Shown here piece after piece: positions 7,774 to 15,587 of a stretch of DNA of 30,285 bases. This stretch comes from JAFAHZ01 sp035656415. GTDB taxonomy: Bacteria > Vulcanimicrobiota > Vulcanimicrobiia > Vulcanimicrobiales > Vulcanimicrobiaceae. Where the stretch lies: the NCBI GenBank assembly GCA_035656415.1, contig DASRSM010000146.1, positions 1-30,285 on the forward strand. Direction: 5' to 3'. Position 1 is the stretch's first letter. Each line of letters opens with the position of its first letter. A model generated the notes under the pieces. It worked only from the letters and a program-made list of their open reading frames with translations. It ran no database searches and was not told the origin of the DNA. Made by a program: the position numbers and the translations under genes.

Positions 7774-7837
7774 CGGGGGTTCCCCCGGCTGTAATCCAGG
7801 GGCAAGGGCTGCCTTGGCTGAAAAGCGTGCATCAGCC
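7774..7837. promoter_or_regulatory. Two inverted repeats in the divergent spacer before the lipoprotein gene
   Basis: The 7759-7869 spacer separates the M20 gene (minus) from the lipoprotein gene (plus). It holds CGGGG/CCCCG at 7774-7787 with a four-base loop, and GGCTGA at 7816-7821 matched by TCAGCC at 7832-7837 across ten bases. Either could be an operator or a 5'-leader hairpin. I find no convincing -35/-10 pair here. The lipoprotein start is well supported by GGAGGAG a few bases before its ATG. Confidence 0.3.
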
Positions 7838-7869
7838 CATTTCACAAACGAACGGGCCGGAGGAGCCTC

Positions 7870-10140
7870 ATGTCGACGCCAGCGCGGTATTGGATCGTCG
7901 TTTTCGCTTTTGCAGCGGTTCTCTGCGCGTGCGCCGGCCGCACCGGCGCGCCATTGCCGTTCGTACCTCAGACGCCGGCGCTATCGACCGTCGAGGACGC
8001 AACCCTCGAGTCTCCGGACGTACTGCGTTGTGCGACCGACAAGGCCCAGCCGGGGTGGGTATTCCGCGGAGTCTGTAAGTACGTGCACAAGCTGCACGAC
8101 GGAAAATCGATCAAGATGCCGGTGTATGCCGGATTCGTGGTGACGATTCGCATTCCGAAAAACTCCGCCGGCACCGGCCAAAAGATCATCGCTGCCGTTG
8201 CTAACAGGACCGACGTTGCCGCGAGAAAGGGCCGTCATCGTCTGGGCCGGTTCCCGACCGACAAGAACGCGTTTCTTTACTTCAAGACGGTCAATGTCGG
8301 ATTGCCGATACGTTTTCGCAAACACACTCGGGTCGTATTCGACCTGACCAACGGCAGCGGCACAGCTCTCGGCACGCCGTGTACCATCGATGTGCTGCAA
8401 CGAAGCAACGGAACCAATACGTGGAAGACGTTGCCGGTCGCCGGTACGATTTCAGGCAAAGTGCTGACGTTCTCGATTTCGCGCCGCCACTATGCGTCGA
8501 TCCCGCACGGCGCCGCCTATTATGCATTCATCTGTGCGAGCGCGCCGACTCCGTCGCCGTCGCCGAGCACAAAACCGACGTCGACGCCGACGACGAAGCC
8601 GTCGTCGACTCCCTCCGCGGGGCCGGCGTATTGCGCGAACTATTCCGTTCCGTCAACCAATACGGTTCAGGTCAACATCGCCGATAAATCGGGGCTCGGC
8701 GCGGCGGTCGTCATGTACGTTTGGAACGGCAGCCATTGGATGAACAGCGCGGGCGCCTTTGCGGCCACGAGCGCAAACCCGATTCCGCTGTCGTGCTTCC
8801 CCGGCAGTTCGGGAGCGAGAAAGAAAGGCACGCACTTTGCGCTTCCCACCGGGCTCGCCGCCGCTCGGCTCTACATTTCTTATGCCGTTCCGAGCAGCAC
8901 GACCGTCGCGCCCAACCCGCTGGCGGGCATGCCTCCGGGCGGTCCGGCGCCGACGTACGGCGGCACGTATTACGGCGTTCCGTGGGACGTCGTCGAACTC
9001 GGCACGACATCCGGCGCGATCGTCGATCTGACCGCGGTCACGAATCTCGGACTACCGATCGAGATGGCGCAAGCATCGCCCGGAAAATCTCCGTTCGTAA
9101 GCGGTGCTGAACGAGCGCCGCGCGCAGCCGCCCCGCGAGCCATCCCGGCACCATGTGCGACCAGCGGCGCCGGGATCATCGGCGTCACGTCGTGCAACTA
9201 CGCCAACATCTATACGGCGATGTCGGCGATTCCGCAATATCGGAATCTCGTCGCAACCGCGAAGTTCAACGGCACGATCGTCGATCTGCGCATCATCAAC
9301 CCCGCAAAGGCACAGGGAGCCTGGAACTTCGGATCCGATTGGTTCTACAATCCCGCGTATTTGGCACCGTACCCAACGGCCTGTTCGGGCGTTCCGACTC
9401 CGCTGGCAAACGGCTATCTAAGCTGCGTGCTGGCAGCCTATCAAAAGAAGTCGCGCTTATATGCAACCGCAGGCTCCGGCGTTTCGAAAGTGAGCGGAAG
9501 CAACTACTGCGTCAGCTCCGACGGCAGCGCGAACTTCGGATTCACGAAGGTCGGAACCGCAACGTCGTGCGCCGGCATTACGTTCTCCTCGCCCGGCACG
9601 TTCGCTATGCCGATTTCGCTCTTCAAGTACGGCACGCCGCCGGTGTCGAGCGACGGCAAGGGCTGCGACGCCGGATTCTTGTTCGGGCTGCCGCCCAACA
9701 ATAAGTGGATCACGAGCGGATCGAGCAAGCATCCGAGCAAGCACCCTAACGTCTTTGGTACTGCGGACGCGTTCGCGATCTGGAAGGGTTTAGCGATCGA
9801 TCTCAACCGCGGCGCCGCGCTGTCGACCGGCTCGCATCCGGCCGGCGGATGGGCGCAGAACTTCGCGAGCCCGGCGGCTTTCAGCGACTACTATAACGAC
9901 CCGGTCTACAACGATTACGCCTACGTCATGCACTACTACTACGACCACCATCAGTCGTACGCGCTCTCGTATGACGAGCCGGGCGGTCAAGCGTCGGCGT
10001 TCGCTTACGTTACCGGAAACGCGCTCGACATCATGGTAAATCCGGTGCCGACGGCTGCCGCTATTTCGCCGGTGTCAACGCCGGCGCCGTACCCGCTACC
10101 GAGTCCGTGTACCGTGTTCCCGACCAACGTTGGCGGCTAA
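7870..10140 (+). CDS. Lipoprotein with a GH64/thaumatin-like beta-1,3-glucanase region (756 aa)
   Basis: An exported lipoprotein. A hydrophobic signal segment ends in the lipobox L18-C19-A20 with acylated C21. Residues 45-225 form a beta-rich domain I cannot assign. Residues 227-250 are a Pro/Ser/Thr linker. The rest, about 252-730, resembles GH64 beta-1,3-glucanases (laminaripentaose-producing type): an N-terminal strand with NYSVPSTNTVQVNI, a YGVPWDVVEL segment, a NLGLPIEM motif like the family's VGLPI segment, and near the end SYALSYDEPGGQASAF, matching the family's YAFPFDD segment. E376 and D386 sit where the two acidic catalytic residues would be expected, though with shorter spacing than the characterised enzyme. 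Substrate would be fungal or algal beta-1,3-glucan at the cell surface. GGAGGAG precedes the ATG. The family call is by pattern only and the catalytic residues are inferred. Confidence 0.65.
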   Translation: MSTPARYWIVVFAFAAVLCACAGRTGAPLPFVPQTPALSTVEDATLESPDVLRCATDKAQPGWVFRGVCKYVHKLHDGKSIKMPVYAGFVVTIRIPKNSAGTGQKIIAAVANRTDVAARKGRHRLGRFPTDKNAFLYFKTVNVGLPIRFRKHTRVVFDLTNGSGTALGTPCTIDVLQRSNGTNTWKTLPVAGTISGKVLTFSISRRHYASIPHGAAYYAFICASAPTPSPSPSTKPTSTPTTKPSSTPSAGPAYCANYSVPSTNTVQVNIADKSGLGAAVVMYVWNGSHWMNSAGAFAATSANPIPLSCFPGSSGARKKGTHFALPTGLAAARLYISYAVPSSTTVAPNPLAGMPPGGPAPTYGGTYYGVPWDVVELGTTSGAIVDLTAVTNLGLPIEMAQASPGKSPFVSGAERAPRAAAPRAIPAPCATSGAGIIGVTSCNYANIYTAMSAIPQYRNLVATAKFNGTIVDLRIINPAKAQGAWNFGSDWFYNPAYLAPYPTACSGVPTPLANGYLSCVLAAYQKKSRLYATAGSGVSKVSGSNYCVSSDGSANFGFTKVGTATSCAGITFSSPGTFAMPISLFKYGTPPVSSDGKGCDAGFLFGLPPNNKWITSGSSKHPSKHPNVFGTADAFAIWKGLAIDLNRGAALSTGSHPAGGWAQNFASPAAFSDYYNDPVYNDYAYVMHYYYDHHQSYALSYDEPGGQASAFAYVTGNALDIMVNPVPTAAAISPVSTPAPYPLPSPCTVFPTNVGG
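8548..8625 (+). repeat. Low-complexity Pro/Ser/Thr linker-coding repeat
   Basis: Repeated CCGTCGCC-, CCGACG- and TCGACG-type units encode a Pro-Ser-Thr-Lys linker (PTPSPSPSTKPTSTPTT and on). It joins the unassigned N-terminal domain of the lipoprotein to its glucanase-like region. Such tracts are flexible spacers in secreted hydrolases and tend to vary in length between strains. Confidence 0.75.
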
Positions 10141-10181
10141 TCGGGGCGATCTCGACGACGCTGCTATGGCCGCCGCCGCTG

Positions 10182-10202
10182 CCCCGGGCGCTCACCCCGG
10201 GG
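10182..10202. terminator. GC hairpin between convergent genes
   Basis: CCCCGGG at 10182-10188 pairs with CCCGGGG at 10196-10202 around a seven-base loop. It lies 41 bases after the lipoprotein stop, in the 141-base gap facing the convergent TonB-C-like gene. There is no T-run on either side, so it would be a weak or factor-assisted terminator for one or both genes. The rest of the gap shows nothing else. Confidence 0.4.
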
Positions 10203-10281
10203 ACTCCGGCGACACGGGACGGGCGACGAAAGCACGCTTAAACGGGGGAACGCAGTGGCAGCAAAGAGCCGAAACGCGAGC

Positions 10282-11094
10282 TCAAGGATCGTACTCCATC
10301 TCGATCGACATCTCGCTGACGACCGGTGTACAAAGAAACTTTGCGGGCGTGTAACGCGTGTGCTCCACGAGTCCAAGCACGTTGTCGTCGAGACCTTCGA
10401 TGCCGGAAGGCCGCTCGATGCTCGCGCCGGCCGGAATGCCGTTTGAATCGATGAAGATGCGCACGACCGTCGACTTTCGCACGTTCCCATACGCGCCGAC
10501 GACGCCACCGGCTCCGCGCGGCAGTTCCGATGGAATGTACGCGCGACCGCACGTAAGTGCCGGTAACGCTTGGAGGAACGTTGCGTTCACAGGCTTGACG
10601 TCACCTCCGACGCTGACGTCGAACTGGTTGCTCGCATCCGCGGTGAACGCGTGCACCTGCTGCACGACCGTCGGACACGTCGCGGGAGCCGCACCGTCGA
10701 CCCCAATTTGATCCACGTACGCATAGTGCACGTCGACGGGCTTGTCGAACGCGACCACGATCGGTTCCGCGTAGAAATCGTTGCTGCCGCCCGAACGTAA
10801 AAGATCCGTTCGTGCGATCGGCACGGAGTACGCCGAGTCCGACGTGATGAGCGTCACCGCGCCGGAAACGTCGTTTTTGCCGTTTGCGAACAGTTCGAGC
10901 ACGTACCGGTCGCTCGAGAGATTCGTCGACGGTGCCCCTACGCGCGCGTTCCAAGGCATGAGCGCGACCGTGCCGGAGCAGAACGGATTAGCCCACGTGT
11001 CGCCGGCACGAACGCGACCCGGACCGACCCAGTTTAGACATAGAAAAAATGCAAGGCCCGCTAAGGCCGCCATCGTGCGAAGCATGCCCTCCAT
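10282..11094 (-). CDS. Secreted protein with a C-terminal TonB-like domain (270 aa)
   Basis: Residues 1-30 form a signal peptide (hydrophobic core MAALAGLAFFLCL, probable cleavage after VRA). Residues 35-165 are a beta-rich domain I do not recognise, with several cysteines. Residues about 175-270 match the TonB C-terminal fold as found in stand-alone bacterial proteins: a strand VVRIFIDSNGIP, then SIERPSGIEGLDDNVL, a helix, then TRYTPAKFLCTP and a last strand SEMSIEMEYD. There is no proline-rich periplasmic spanner, so it is not a standard energy-transducing TonB. It may bind a surface or periplasmic partner. Alternative starts at the fourth codon (GGAGGG just before it) are possible. It is convergent with the glucanase-like lipoprotein. 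An inverted repeat lies directly before its start at 11098-11111. Confidence 0.7.
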   Translation of the reverse strand: MEGMLRTMAALAGLAFFLCLNWVGPGRVRAGDTWANPFCSGTVALMPWNARVGAPSTNLSSDRYVLELFANGKNDVSGAVTLITSDSAYSVPIARTDLLRSGGSNDFYAEPIVVAFDKPVDVHYAYVDQIGVDGAAPATCPTVVQQVHAFTADASNQFDVSVGGDVKPVNATFLQALPALTCGRAYIPSELPRGAGGVVGAYGNVRKSTVVRIFIDSNGIPAGASIERPSGIEGLDDNVLGLVEHTRYTPAKFLCTPVVSEMSIEMEYDP

Positions 11095-11097
11095 CTT

Positions 11098-11111
11098 CGG
11101 GCGAACGCCCG
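11098..11111. promoter_or_regulatory. Inverted repeat abutting the TonB-C-like gene start
   Basis: CGGGCG at 11098-11103 and CGCCCG at 11106-11111 form a perfect 6+6 inverted repeat with a two-base centre, four bases before the ATG at 11094. In mRNA it would cover the ribosome-binding zone, so it may limit translation, or it may be a protein operator. It is a sequence observation only. Confidence 0.3.
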
Positions 11112-11147
11112 CTTAGCCCCTGAGCCAAAAGGTTCGGCCCAGGTCGC

Positions 11148-11165
11148 GGCGACTCTGGCGACTCT
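11148..11165 (+). repeat. Tandem 9-bp direct repeat upstream of the dehydrogenase operon
   Basis: GGCGACTCT occurs twice head to tail (11148-11156 and 11157-11165), 45 bases before the GTG start of the first E1-alpha gene and inside the 115-base divergent spacer. Two adjacent copies on nearly the same face of the helix could bind a regulator. The spacer must hold the promoter of the eleven-gene run that follows, but no clear -35/-10 pair is visible. Confidence 0.45.
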
Positions 11166-11209
11166 AAGGTAGAGGATTTCGCCCGGGATGCGAGCGAGTA
11201 CCGGAGTCC

Positions 11210-12238
11210 GTGGCACCCAGAGTCGATACGTCCTTCGAGCGGCACGGTCTGACCGACGAGCAGCTCGTCACGCTGTTTCGCGTCATGCTTACCCATCGAA
11301 CCCTCGAAAGCCGAGGGTTCCAGCTCAACCGGCAGGGCAAGATTCCGTTCGCGTCGGCCGGAGAGGGGCACGAGGCCGTTCAGGCCGGTGCCGCCCTTGC
11401 CTTCGAGCGCGGGACCGACGTCCTCGTACCATATTATCGCGACCTCGGACTCAACGTCGGGATCGGTCTAAGCCCGTACGAAGTGCTGCTGTCGCTCTTC
11501 GGCCGCGCCGCGGATCACTCCGCGGGGCGCCAGTTCCCGCACCACTACGCCAGCCGGAAACTGGGCCTGTATTCGATCAGCTCGATTATCGCGGCCCAGT
11601 TGCCGCACGCTGCGGGCGCCGCCTATGCGATCAAGCTCCGCGGCGAGCGCCGCGCCGTGCTAACGACCTGCGGCGACGGAGCGACCAGCGAAGGCGAGTG
11701 GCACGAATCCATGAACTTCGCCGCGGTCCACCGGCTGCCGATCGTGTTCCTCGTCGAGAATAACGAATGGGCGATTTCGACTCCGCTTGCCAAGCAGATG
11801 GCGCAGCCCGACATTTATAAGCGCGCCGAGGGCTACGGCTTGCCGGGCGTCGTGGTCGACGGCATGGATCCGATTGCCTGCTATGCGGCGGTCAAGAGTG
11901 CGCTCGACCGCGCGCGCTCGGGCGGCGGTCCGACGCTCGTCGAAGCAAAGTGCTACCGATTTCTCGCGCATACTACCGATGACGACGATCGCTCGTACCG
12001 TTCGCGCGAAGAGGTTGCCGAGCGCCGCAAGGGGGACCCGGTCCCGTGCTTCGAGCGAACGCTGCTGGAACGCGGCATCATGACCGAGGGCGAAGTTGAA
12101 GCGCTGAAGCGTTCGGTGCTCGAGGAAGCGAACGAAGCCACGGATCGCGCCGAAGCGATGCCGTATTCCCAAGCGCACGACCTCTACACAGAAGTTTACG
12201 CCGACGGCTGGGAACCGTGGAGAGATATAGATGGCTAA
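11210..12238 (+). CDS. bkdA: Branched-chain-type 2-oxoacid dehydrogenase E1-alpha, copy 1 (342 aa)
   Basis: This is the thiamine-diphosphate-binding E1-alpha subunit of a 2-oxoacid dehydrogenase complex. The ThDP/Mg motif runs from G155-D156-G157 through SEGEWHE to N184-N185. H254 in LAHTTDDDD aligns with the active-site histidine in the phosphorylation-loop region of branched-chain E1-alpha. PYYRDLGL, GRQFPHHY and PHAAGAAYA are typical of the branched-chain (BCKDH) rather than the pyruvate type. The GTG start follows GGAG, and it is the first gene of the operon. It overlaps the next gene, a close paralogue, by eight bases. All catalytic motifs are intact, so this is not a decaying copy. The substrate class (branched-chain 2-oxoacids or 2-oxobutyrate) is inferred from the family. 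Confidence 0.9.
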   Translation: MAPRVDTSFERHGLTDEQLVTLFRVMLTHRTLESRGFQLNRQGKIPFASAGEGHEAVQAGAALAFERGTDVLVPYYRDLGLNVGIGLSPYEVLLSLFGRAADHSAGRQFPHHYASRKLGLYSISSIIAAQLPHAAGAAYAIKLRGERRAVLTTCGDGATSEGEWHESMNFAAVHRLPIVFLVENNEWAISTPLAKQMAQPDIYKRAEGYGLPGVVVDGMDPIACYAAVKSALDRARSGGGPTLVEAKCYRFLAHTTDDDDRSYRSREEVAERRKGDPVPCFERTLLERGIMTEGEVEALKRSVLEEANEATDRAEAMPYSQAHDLYTEVYADGWEPWRDIDG

Positions 12239-13256
12239 AACCGACGTAAAAACAGGTAAGCTCGAGCGTTATGGACTCACCGACGATCAGTTGCGCGCGC
12301 TGCTGCGCAATATGCTCCTGCAGCGCCAACTCGACAACCGCGGCTTCCAACTCAACCGCCAGGGCAAAGTCCCGTTTGCGCTCGGCAGCGAAGGCCACGA
12401 AGCGCTGCAAGCCGGCGCAGCGATGGCGTTCGATCGCGGCAAAGACATTTTGGCGCCGTATTATCGCGATCTCGGCTTATGCTTGGGCATCGGACTGACG
12501 CCCTACGAGATCTTGCTCTCGATCTTCGCACGGGCGAGCGATCACAACGGCGGCCGCCAGTTCCCGAATCACTACTCGTCAAAGGCCGCCGGTTTGATGT
12601 CGTTCTCGTCGATCTTGGCGGCGCACATTCCGCACGCGGTCGGCGCGGCATACGCGCTGCAATACCGCGGCGATTCCAGGCGAGCCGTCCTGGTGACGTG
12701 TGGCGACGGAACGACCAGCGAAGGCGAGTGGCACGAGTCGATGAACTTCGCGTCGATCCACAAGCTGCCGCTCGTGATGCTCGTCGAAAACAACGAGTGG
12801 GCGATCTCGACGCCGCTCGAAATGCAGATGGCTCAACCGGAAATTTGGAAGCGTGCCGCCGGATACGGCATGCCCGGCCTCCGCTTTAACGGTTTCGACC
12901 CGATCGAAACGTACGGTGTGGTGAAGGACGCCATGGATCGCGCCCGTTCCGGCGGCGGTCCCACGCTGCTCGAGGGCATGTGTTACCGCTATCTCGCGCA
13001 CTCGACCGACGACAACGACATGACGTACCGCACGAAAGAAATCGTGCAGGAGCGCCGCAAGAACGATCCCGTCCCGCGCTTCGAAGCGTTGCTGGTCGAG
13101 TACGGCATCATGAGCGAGAAAGACGTCGATGCGATGCGCAAAGACGTGTTACGCGAAACGAACGAAGCGACCGACGCGGCGGAGACACAGCCGTATCCGC
13201 AAGCGTCCGATCTTTACACTCACGTTTACGAAGGAGCCTGGGAACCGTGGCAGTGA
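12231..13256 (+). CDS. bkdA: Branched-chain-type 2-oxoacid dehydrogenase E1-alpha, copy 2 (341 aa)
   Basis: A second complete E1-alpha, collinear with copy 1 over its full length and identical at well over half of positions by eye. The ThDP motif is G158-D159-G160 to N187-N188, and the active-site histidine is H257 in LAHSTDDND. Differences cluster in the N-terminal 15 residues, in the SIDE-CHAIN positions around residues 110-125 (NHYSSKAAGLMSF against HHYASRKLGLYSI) and in the segment after the ThDP motif (LRFNGFDPIETYG against VVVDGMDPIACYA). Both copies share an identical 25-base stretch (11682-11706 and 12712-12736), showing relatively recent duplication or gene conversion. The ATG lies inside the end of copy 1. 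The end overlaps E1-beta by ten bases and carries AAGGAG for that gene. It may give a second E1 with other substrate preference or form mixed heterotetramers. Confidence 0.9.
   Translation: MAKTDVKTGKLERYGLTDDQLRALLRNMLLQRQLDNRGFQLNRQGKVPFALGSEGHEALQAGAAMAFDRGKDILAPYYRDLGLCLGIGLTPYEILLSIFARASDHNGGRQFPNHYSSKAAGLMSFSSILAAHIPHAVGAAYALQYRGDSRRAVLVTCGDGTTSEGEWHESMNFASIHKLPLVMLVENNEWAISTPLEMQMAQPEIWKRAAGYGMPGLRFNGFDPIETYGVVKDAMDRARSGGGPTLLEGMCYRYLAHSTDDNDMTYRTKEIVQERRKNDPVPRFEALLVEYGIMSEKDVDAMRKDVLRETNEATDAAETQPYPQASDLYTHVYEGAWEPWQ
13231..13236 (+). promoter_or_regulatory. Shine-Dalgarno site for E1-beta
   Basis: AAGGAG stands ten bases before the GTG at 13247, inside the end of the second E1-alpha gene. 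It supports GTG 13247 over the GTG at 13253 (in GTGA with the upstream stop) and the ATG at 13283, which are 16 or more bases away. Confidence 0.5.
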
Positions 13257-14257
13257 GCAGCAGTAATGCGACCTCGACGGTGATGAACAATGTCGAAGCG
13301 GTTCGCGCGACGCTCTACGAAGCGCTCAAGAACGACGACCGTACGGTGATTCTGGGCGAAGACGTCGGTGCGCGCGGAAACGTCTTCCTGATTACGAAGG
13401 ACTTCATCAACGAGTTCGGCTCGCAGCGCATCATCGACACGCCGATCGCCGAAGCGTCGATCGTCGGCATCGCCGTCGGGATGGCGATGGAAGGTCTCCG
13501 CCCGATCGCCGAGATTCAGTTCGCCGACTTCATTTATCCGGCGTTCAATCAGATCGTCGGCGAGGCGGCCAAGACGCGCTATCGTTCCAACGGCGAGTAC
13601 ACGTGTCCGATGGTGATTCGCACGCCCTACGGCGGCGGCGTTCGCGGGGCGCTCTCGCATTCGGTCTCGATCGAGGCGCTCTTCTATCACGTCCCCGGAT
13701 TAAAGATCGTCGCTCCCGCGTTTCCGGCCGACGTCAAAGGCATGCTCAACACGGCCATCGATGACAACGACCCGGTGCTCTTCCTCGAACACAAGAAGAC
13801 GTACCGCCTGATCAAAGGCGAAGTCCCCGACGGCCACTACACGATCCCGTTCGGAAAAGCCAACGTGCTCAAAGAAGGCACGCAACTGACGGTCGTGTCC
13901 TACGGCCTGTACGTGCACTGGGCTCTCGAAGCCGCGCAAAAGCTGCAAGAGGAAGGCGTGTCGGTCGAAGTGATCGACCTGCGGTCGATCCGACCGATGG
14001 ACAAGGGCACGATCCTGCGCTCCGTGGAGAAAACGCGCAAGCTGCTGGTCATTCACGAAGACAATAAGTTCGGAGGAATCGGAGCCGAGATCAGCGCGAT
14101 GGTCGCCGAGAACGCGCTCTTCCATCTCGACGCGCCGATTCGTCGCTTGTGCGGACCCGACGTTCCGGCAATGGGCTACGCGCTTCCGCTGGAGGAAGAG
14201 TTCATGTCGTCGCCCGGCGAGATGGCCGAAGCGATGCGAGAGTTGGTGAGGTTCTAA
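13247..14257 (+). CDS. bkdB: Branched-chain-type 2-oxoacid dehydrogenase E1-beta (336 aa)
   Basis: The beta subunit of the E1 heterotetramer, a transketolase pyrimidine domain followed by a C-terminal transketolase domain. Diagnostic segments are VILGEDVGARGNVF, the family hinge DTPIAEASIVGIAVGMAMEGLRP (given here by its ends DTPIAE and GLRP), EIQFADFI, RTPYGGGVRGA, and the C-terminal VEVIDLRSIRPMD and HEDNKFGGIGAE. The glutamate in GEDVG and in PIAE contact ThDP and E1-alpha in characterised complexes. Length fits the 325-340 norm. The first ten residues (AVSSSNATST) are poorly conserved, so a start at ATG 13283 giving 324 residues remains possible. The stop overlaps the E2 start in TAATG. 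One beta serves two alpha genes in this operon. Confidence 0.93.
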   Translation: MAVSSSNATSTVMNNVEAVRATLYEALKNDDRTVILGEDVGARGNVFLITKDFINEFGSQRIIDTPIAEASIVGIAVGMAMEGLRPIAEIQFADFIYPAFNQIVGEAAKTRYRSNGEYTCPMVIRTPYGGGVRGALSHSVSIEALFYHVPGLKIVAPAFPADVKGMLNTAIDDNDPVLFLEHKKTYRLIKGEVPDGHYTIPFGKANVLKEGTQLTVVSYGLYVHWALEAAQKLQEEGVSVEVIDLRSIRPMDKGTILRSVEKTRKLLVIHEDNKFGGIGAEISAMVAENALFHLDAPIRRLCGPDVPAMGYALPLEEEFMSSPGEMAEAMRELVRF

Positions 14258-15582
14258 TGGCAACCACGATTACGATGCCGCAGCTGGGCGAAACGGTTAC
14301 CGAAGGCACCGTCGCGCAGTGGCTCAAGAAAGTCGGCGACAGCGTCGACAAGTACGAGGCGTTCGTCGAGGTTTCGACCGACAAAGTGAACGCGGAAGTC
14401 CCGTCGCCGGTAACGGGGACGATTCGCGAAGTCCTCGTGAAAGAAGGCGAGACCGTCGCAACGGGAACGCCGATCGCCGTGATCGACGAAGTGGGGGCAG
14501 CCGCCCAATCCGCTCCCGCACCGGCCGCACCGGCGCATGCGCCGGCAGCAGCCCCGGCGTCACACGCACCGATGACGGCCCCACCGGCGTCGTCCAACGG
14601 TGCCGGCAAGGCCAGCGCGATCGGCGCTGACGCCGAAAGCGCACTGCGCGGCGCGTCGCCCGCCGTGCGTCGTTTAGCGCGCGAACACCATCTGGATATT
14701 CGCTCGATCAAAGGTACCGGAACCAACGGTCGCGTTACCGCCGACGACGTGTTGACGGCGGCCAGCATGGGCCCCTCGGCCGTCGTTGGCCAGGCGATCG
14801 CGTCTTCGGCGCCTACCGCACCTGCCGCGCCTTCCGCTCCGAAAGCGCCGCCGCCGTCGGGTACGTCCACCTACGGCGAACCGATTCCCGGAACGGTCAT
14901 TCCGCTCACGCAGGCGCGCCGCATCATCGCCGAGCGCATGGTCGAGAGCAAACGCACCGCGCCGCACGCGTGGTCGATGGTCGAGATCGACGTCACCAAC
15001 GTCTGGAAGTGGCGGACGCGCGAAAAGGATCGTTTCGAACGCGAGACCGGATACAAGCTGACGCTTCTGCCGTTCTTCATTCGTGCGGTCGTCGAATCGT
15101 TGGCCGCGTTCCCGCTGATGAACGGCAAGTTCACCGCGGACGGCATCTACGTCAACAAGGACGTCAACCTCGGAATCGCGATCGGCCTGGCGACGAATCT
15201 CGTCGTTCCGGTGATCAAGAACGCCGACCAGCTTTCGATCAAGGGTTTGGCCATCGCAGCCGGCGAGCTGATCGACAAAGCCCGTCGCAATAAGCTCGGT
15301 GTCGACGATCTGGCCGGCGGCACGTTTACCGTGAACAACAACGGCGCCAACGGTTCCTGGGCATCTGCGCCGATCATCAACGGCGGTCAAGCCGGCATCG
15401 TCACGATGGAAACGGTCGTCAAAAAACCGGTGGTCCGCGACGACGACTCGATTGCGATTCGGAGCATGATGAACTCGTGTTTGTCGCTCGATCACCGCGT
15501 CGTCGACGGATACGTGGCCAGCGGCTTCCTCGCCGACTTGAAGAAGCGCCTCGAAAAAATGGGACCCGAAGGCACGCTCTAG
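14257..15582 (+). CDS. bkdC: Dihydrolipoamide acyltransferase E2 (441 aa)
   Basis: The core acyltransferase of the complex, which moves the acyl group from E1 through lipoyl-lysine to coenzyme A. One lipoyl domain covers residues 3-78, with lipoylated lysine K43 in STDKVNAE. An Ala/Pro linker follows at about 82-125, then the peripheral subunit-binding domain at about 132-165 (ASPAVRRLAREHHLD, GRVTADDV), a second Ala/Pro linker, and the catalytic domain from about 208. Its active-site motif is HRVVDG, H413 and D417. TMPQLGETVTEGTVAQWL is the opening seen in branched-chain and 2-oxoglutarate E2 rather than pyruvate E2. No E3 (lipoamide dehydrogenase) gene is in the window, so E3 must be shared from elsewhere. 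The stop is followed after five bases by the next gene. Confidence 0.93.
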   Translation: MATTITMPQLGETVTEGTVAQWLKKVGDSVDKYEAFVEVSTDKVNAEVPSPVTGTIREVLVKEGETVATGTPIAVIDEVGAAAQSAPAPAAPAHAPAAAPASHAPMTAPPASSNGAGKASAIGADAESALRGASPAVRRLAREHHLDIRSIKGTGTNGRVTADDVLTAASMGPSAVVGQAIASSAPTAPAAPSAPKAPPPSGTSTYGEPIPGTVIPLTQARRIIAERMVESKRTAPHAWSMVEIDVTNVWKWRTREKDRFERETGYKLTLLPFFIRAVVESLAAFPLMNGKFTADGIYVNKDVNLGIAIGLATNLVVPVIKNADQLSIKGLAIAAGELIDKARRNKLGVDDLAGGTFTVNNNGANGSWASAPIINGGQAGIVTMETVVKKPVVRDDDSIAIRSMMNSCLSLDHRVVDGYVASGFLADLKKRLEKMGPEGTL

Positions 15583-15587
15583 CGATC

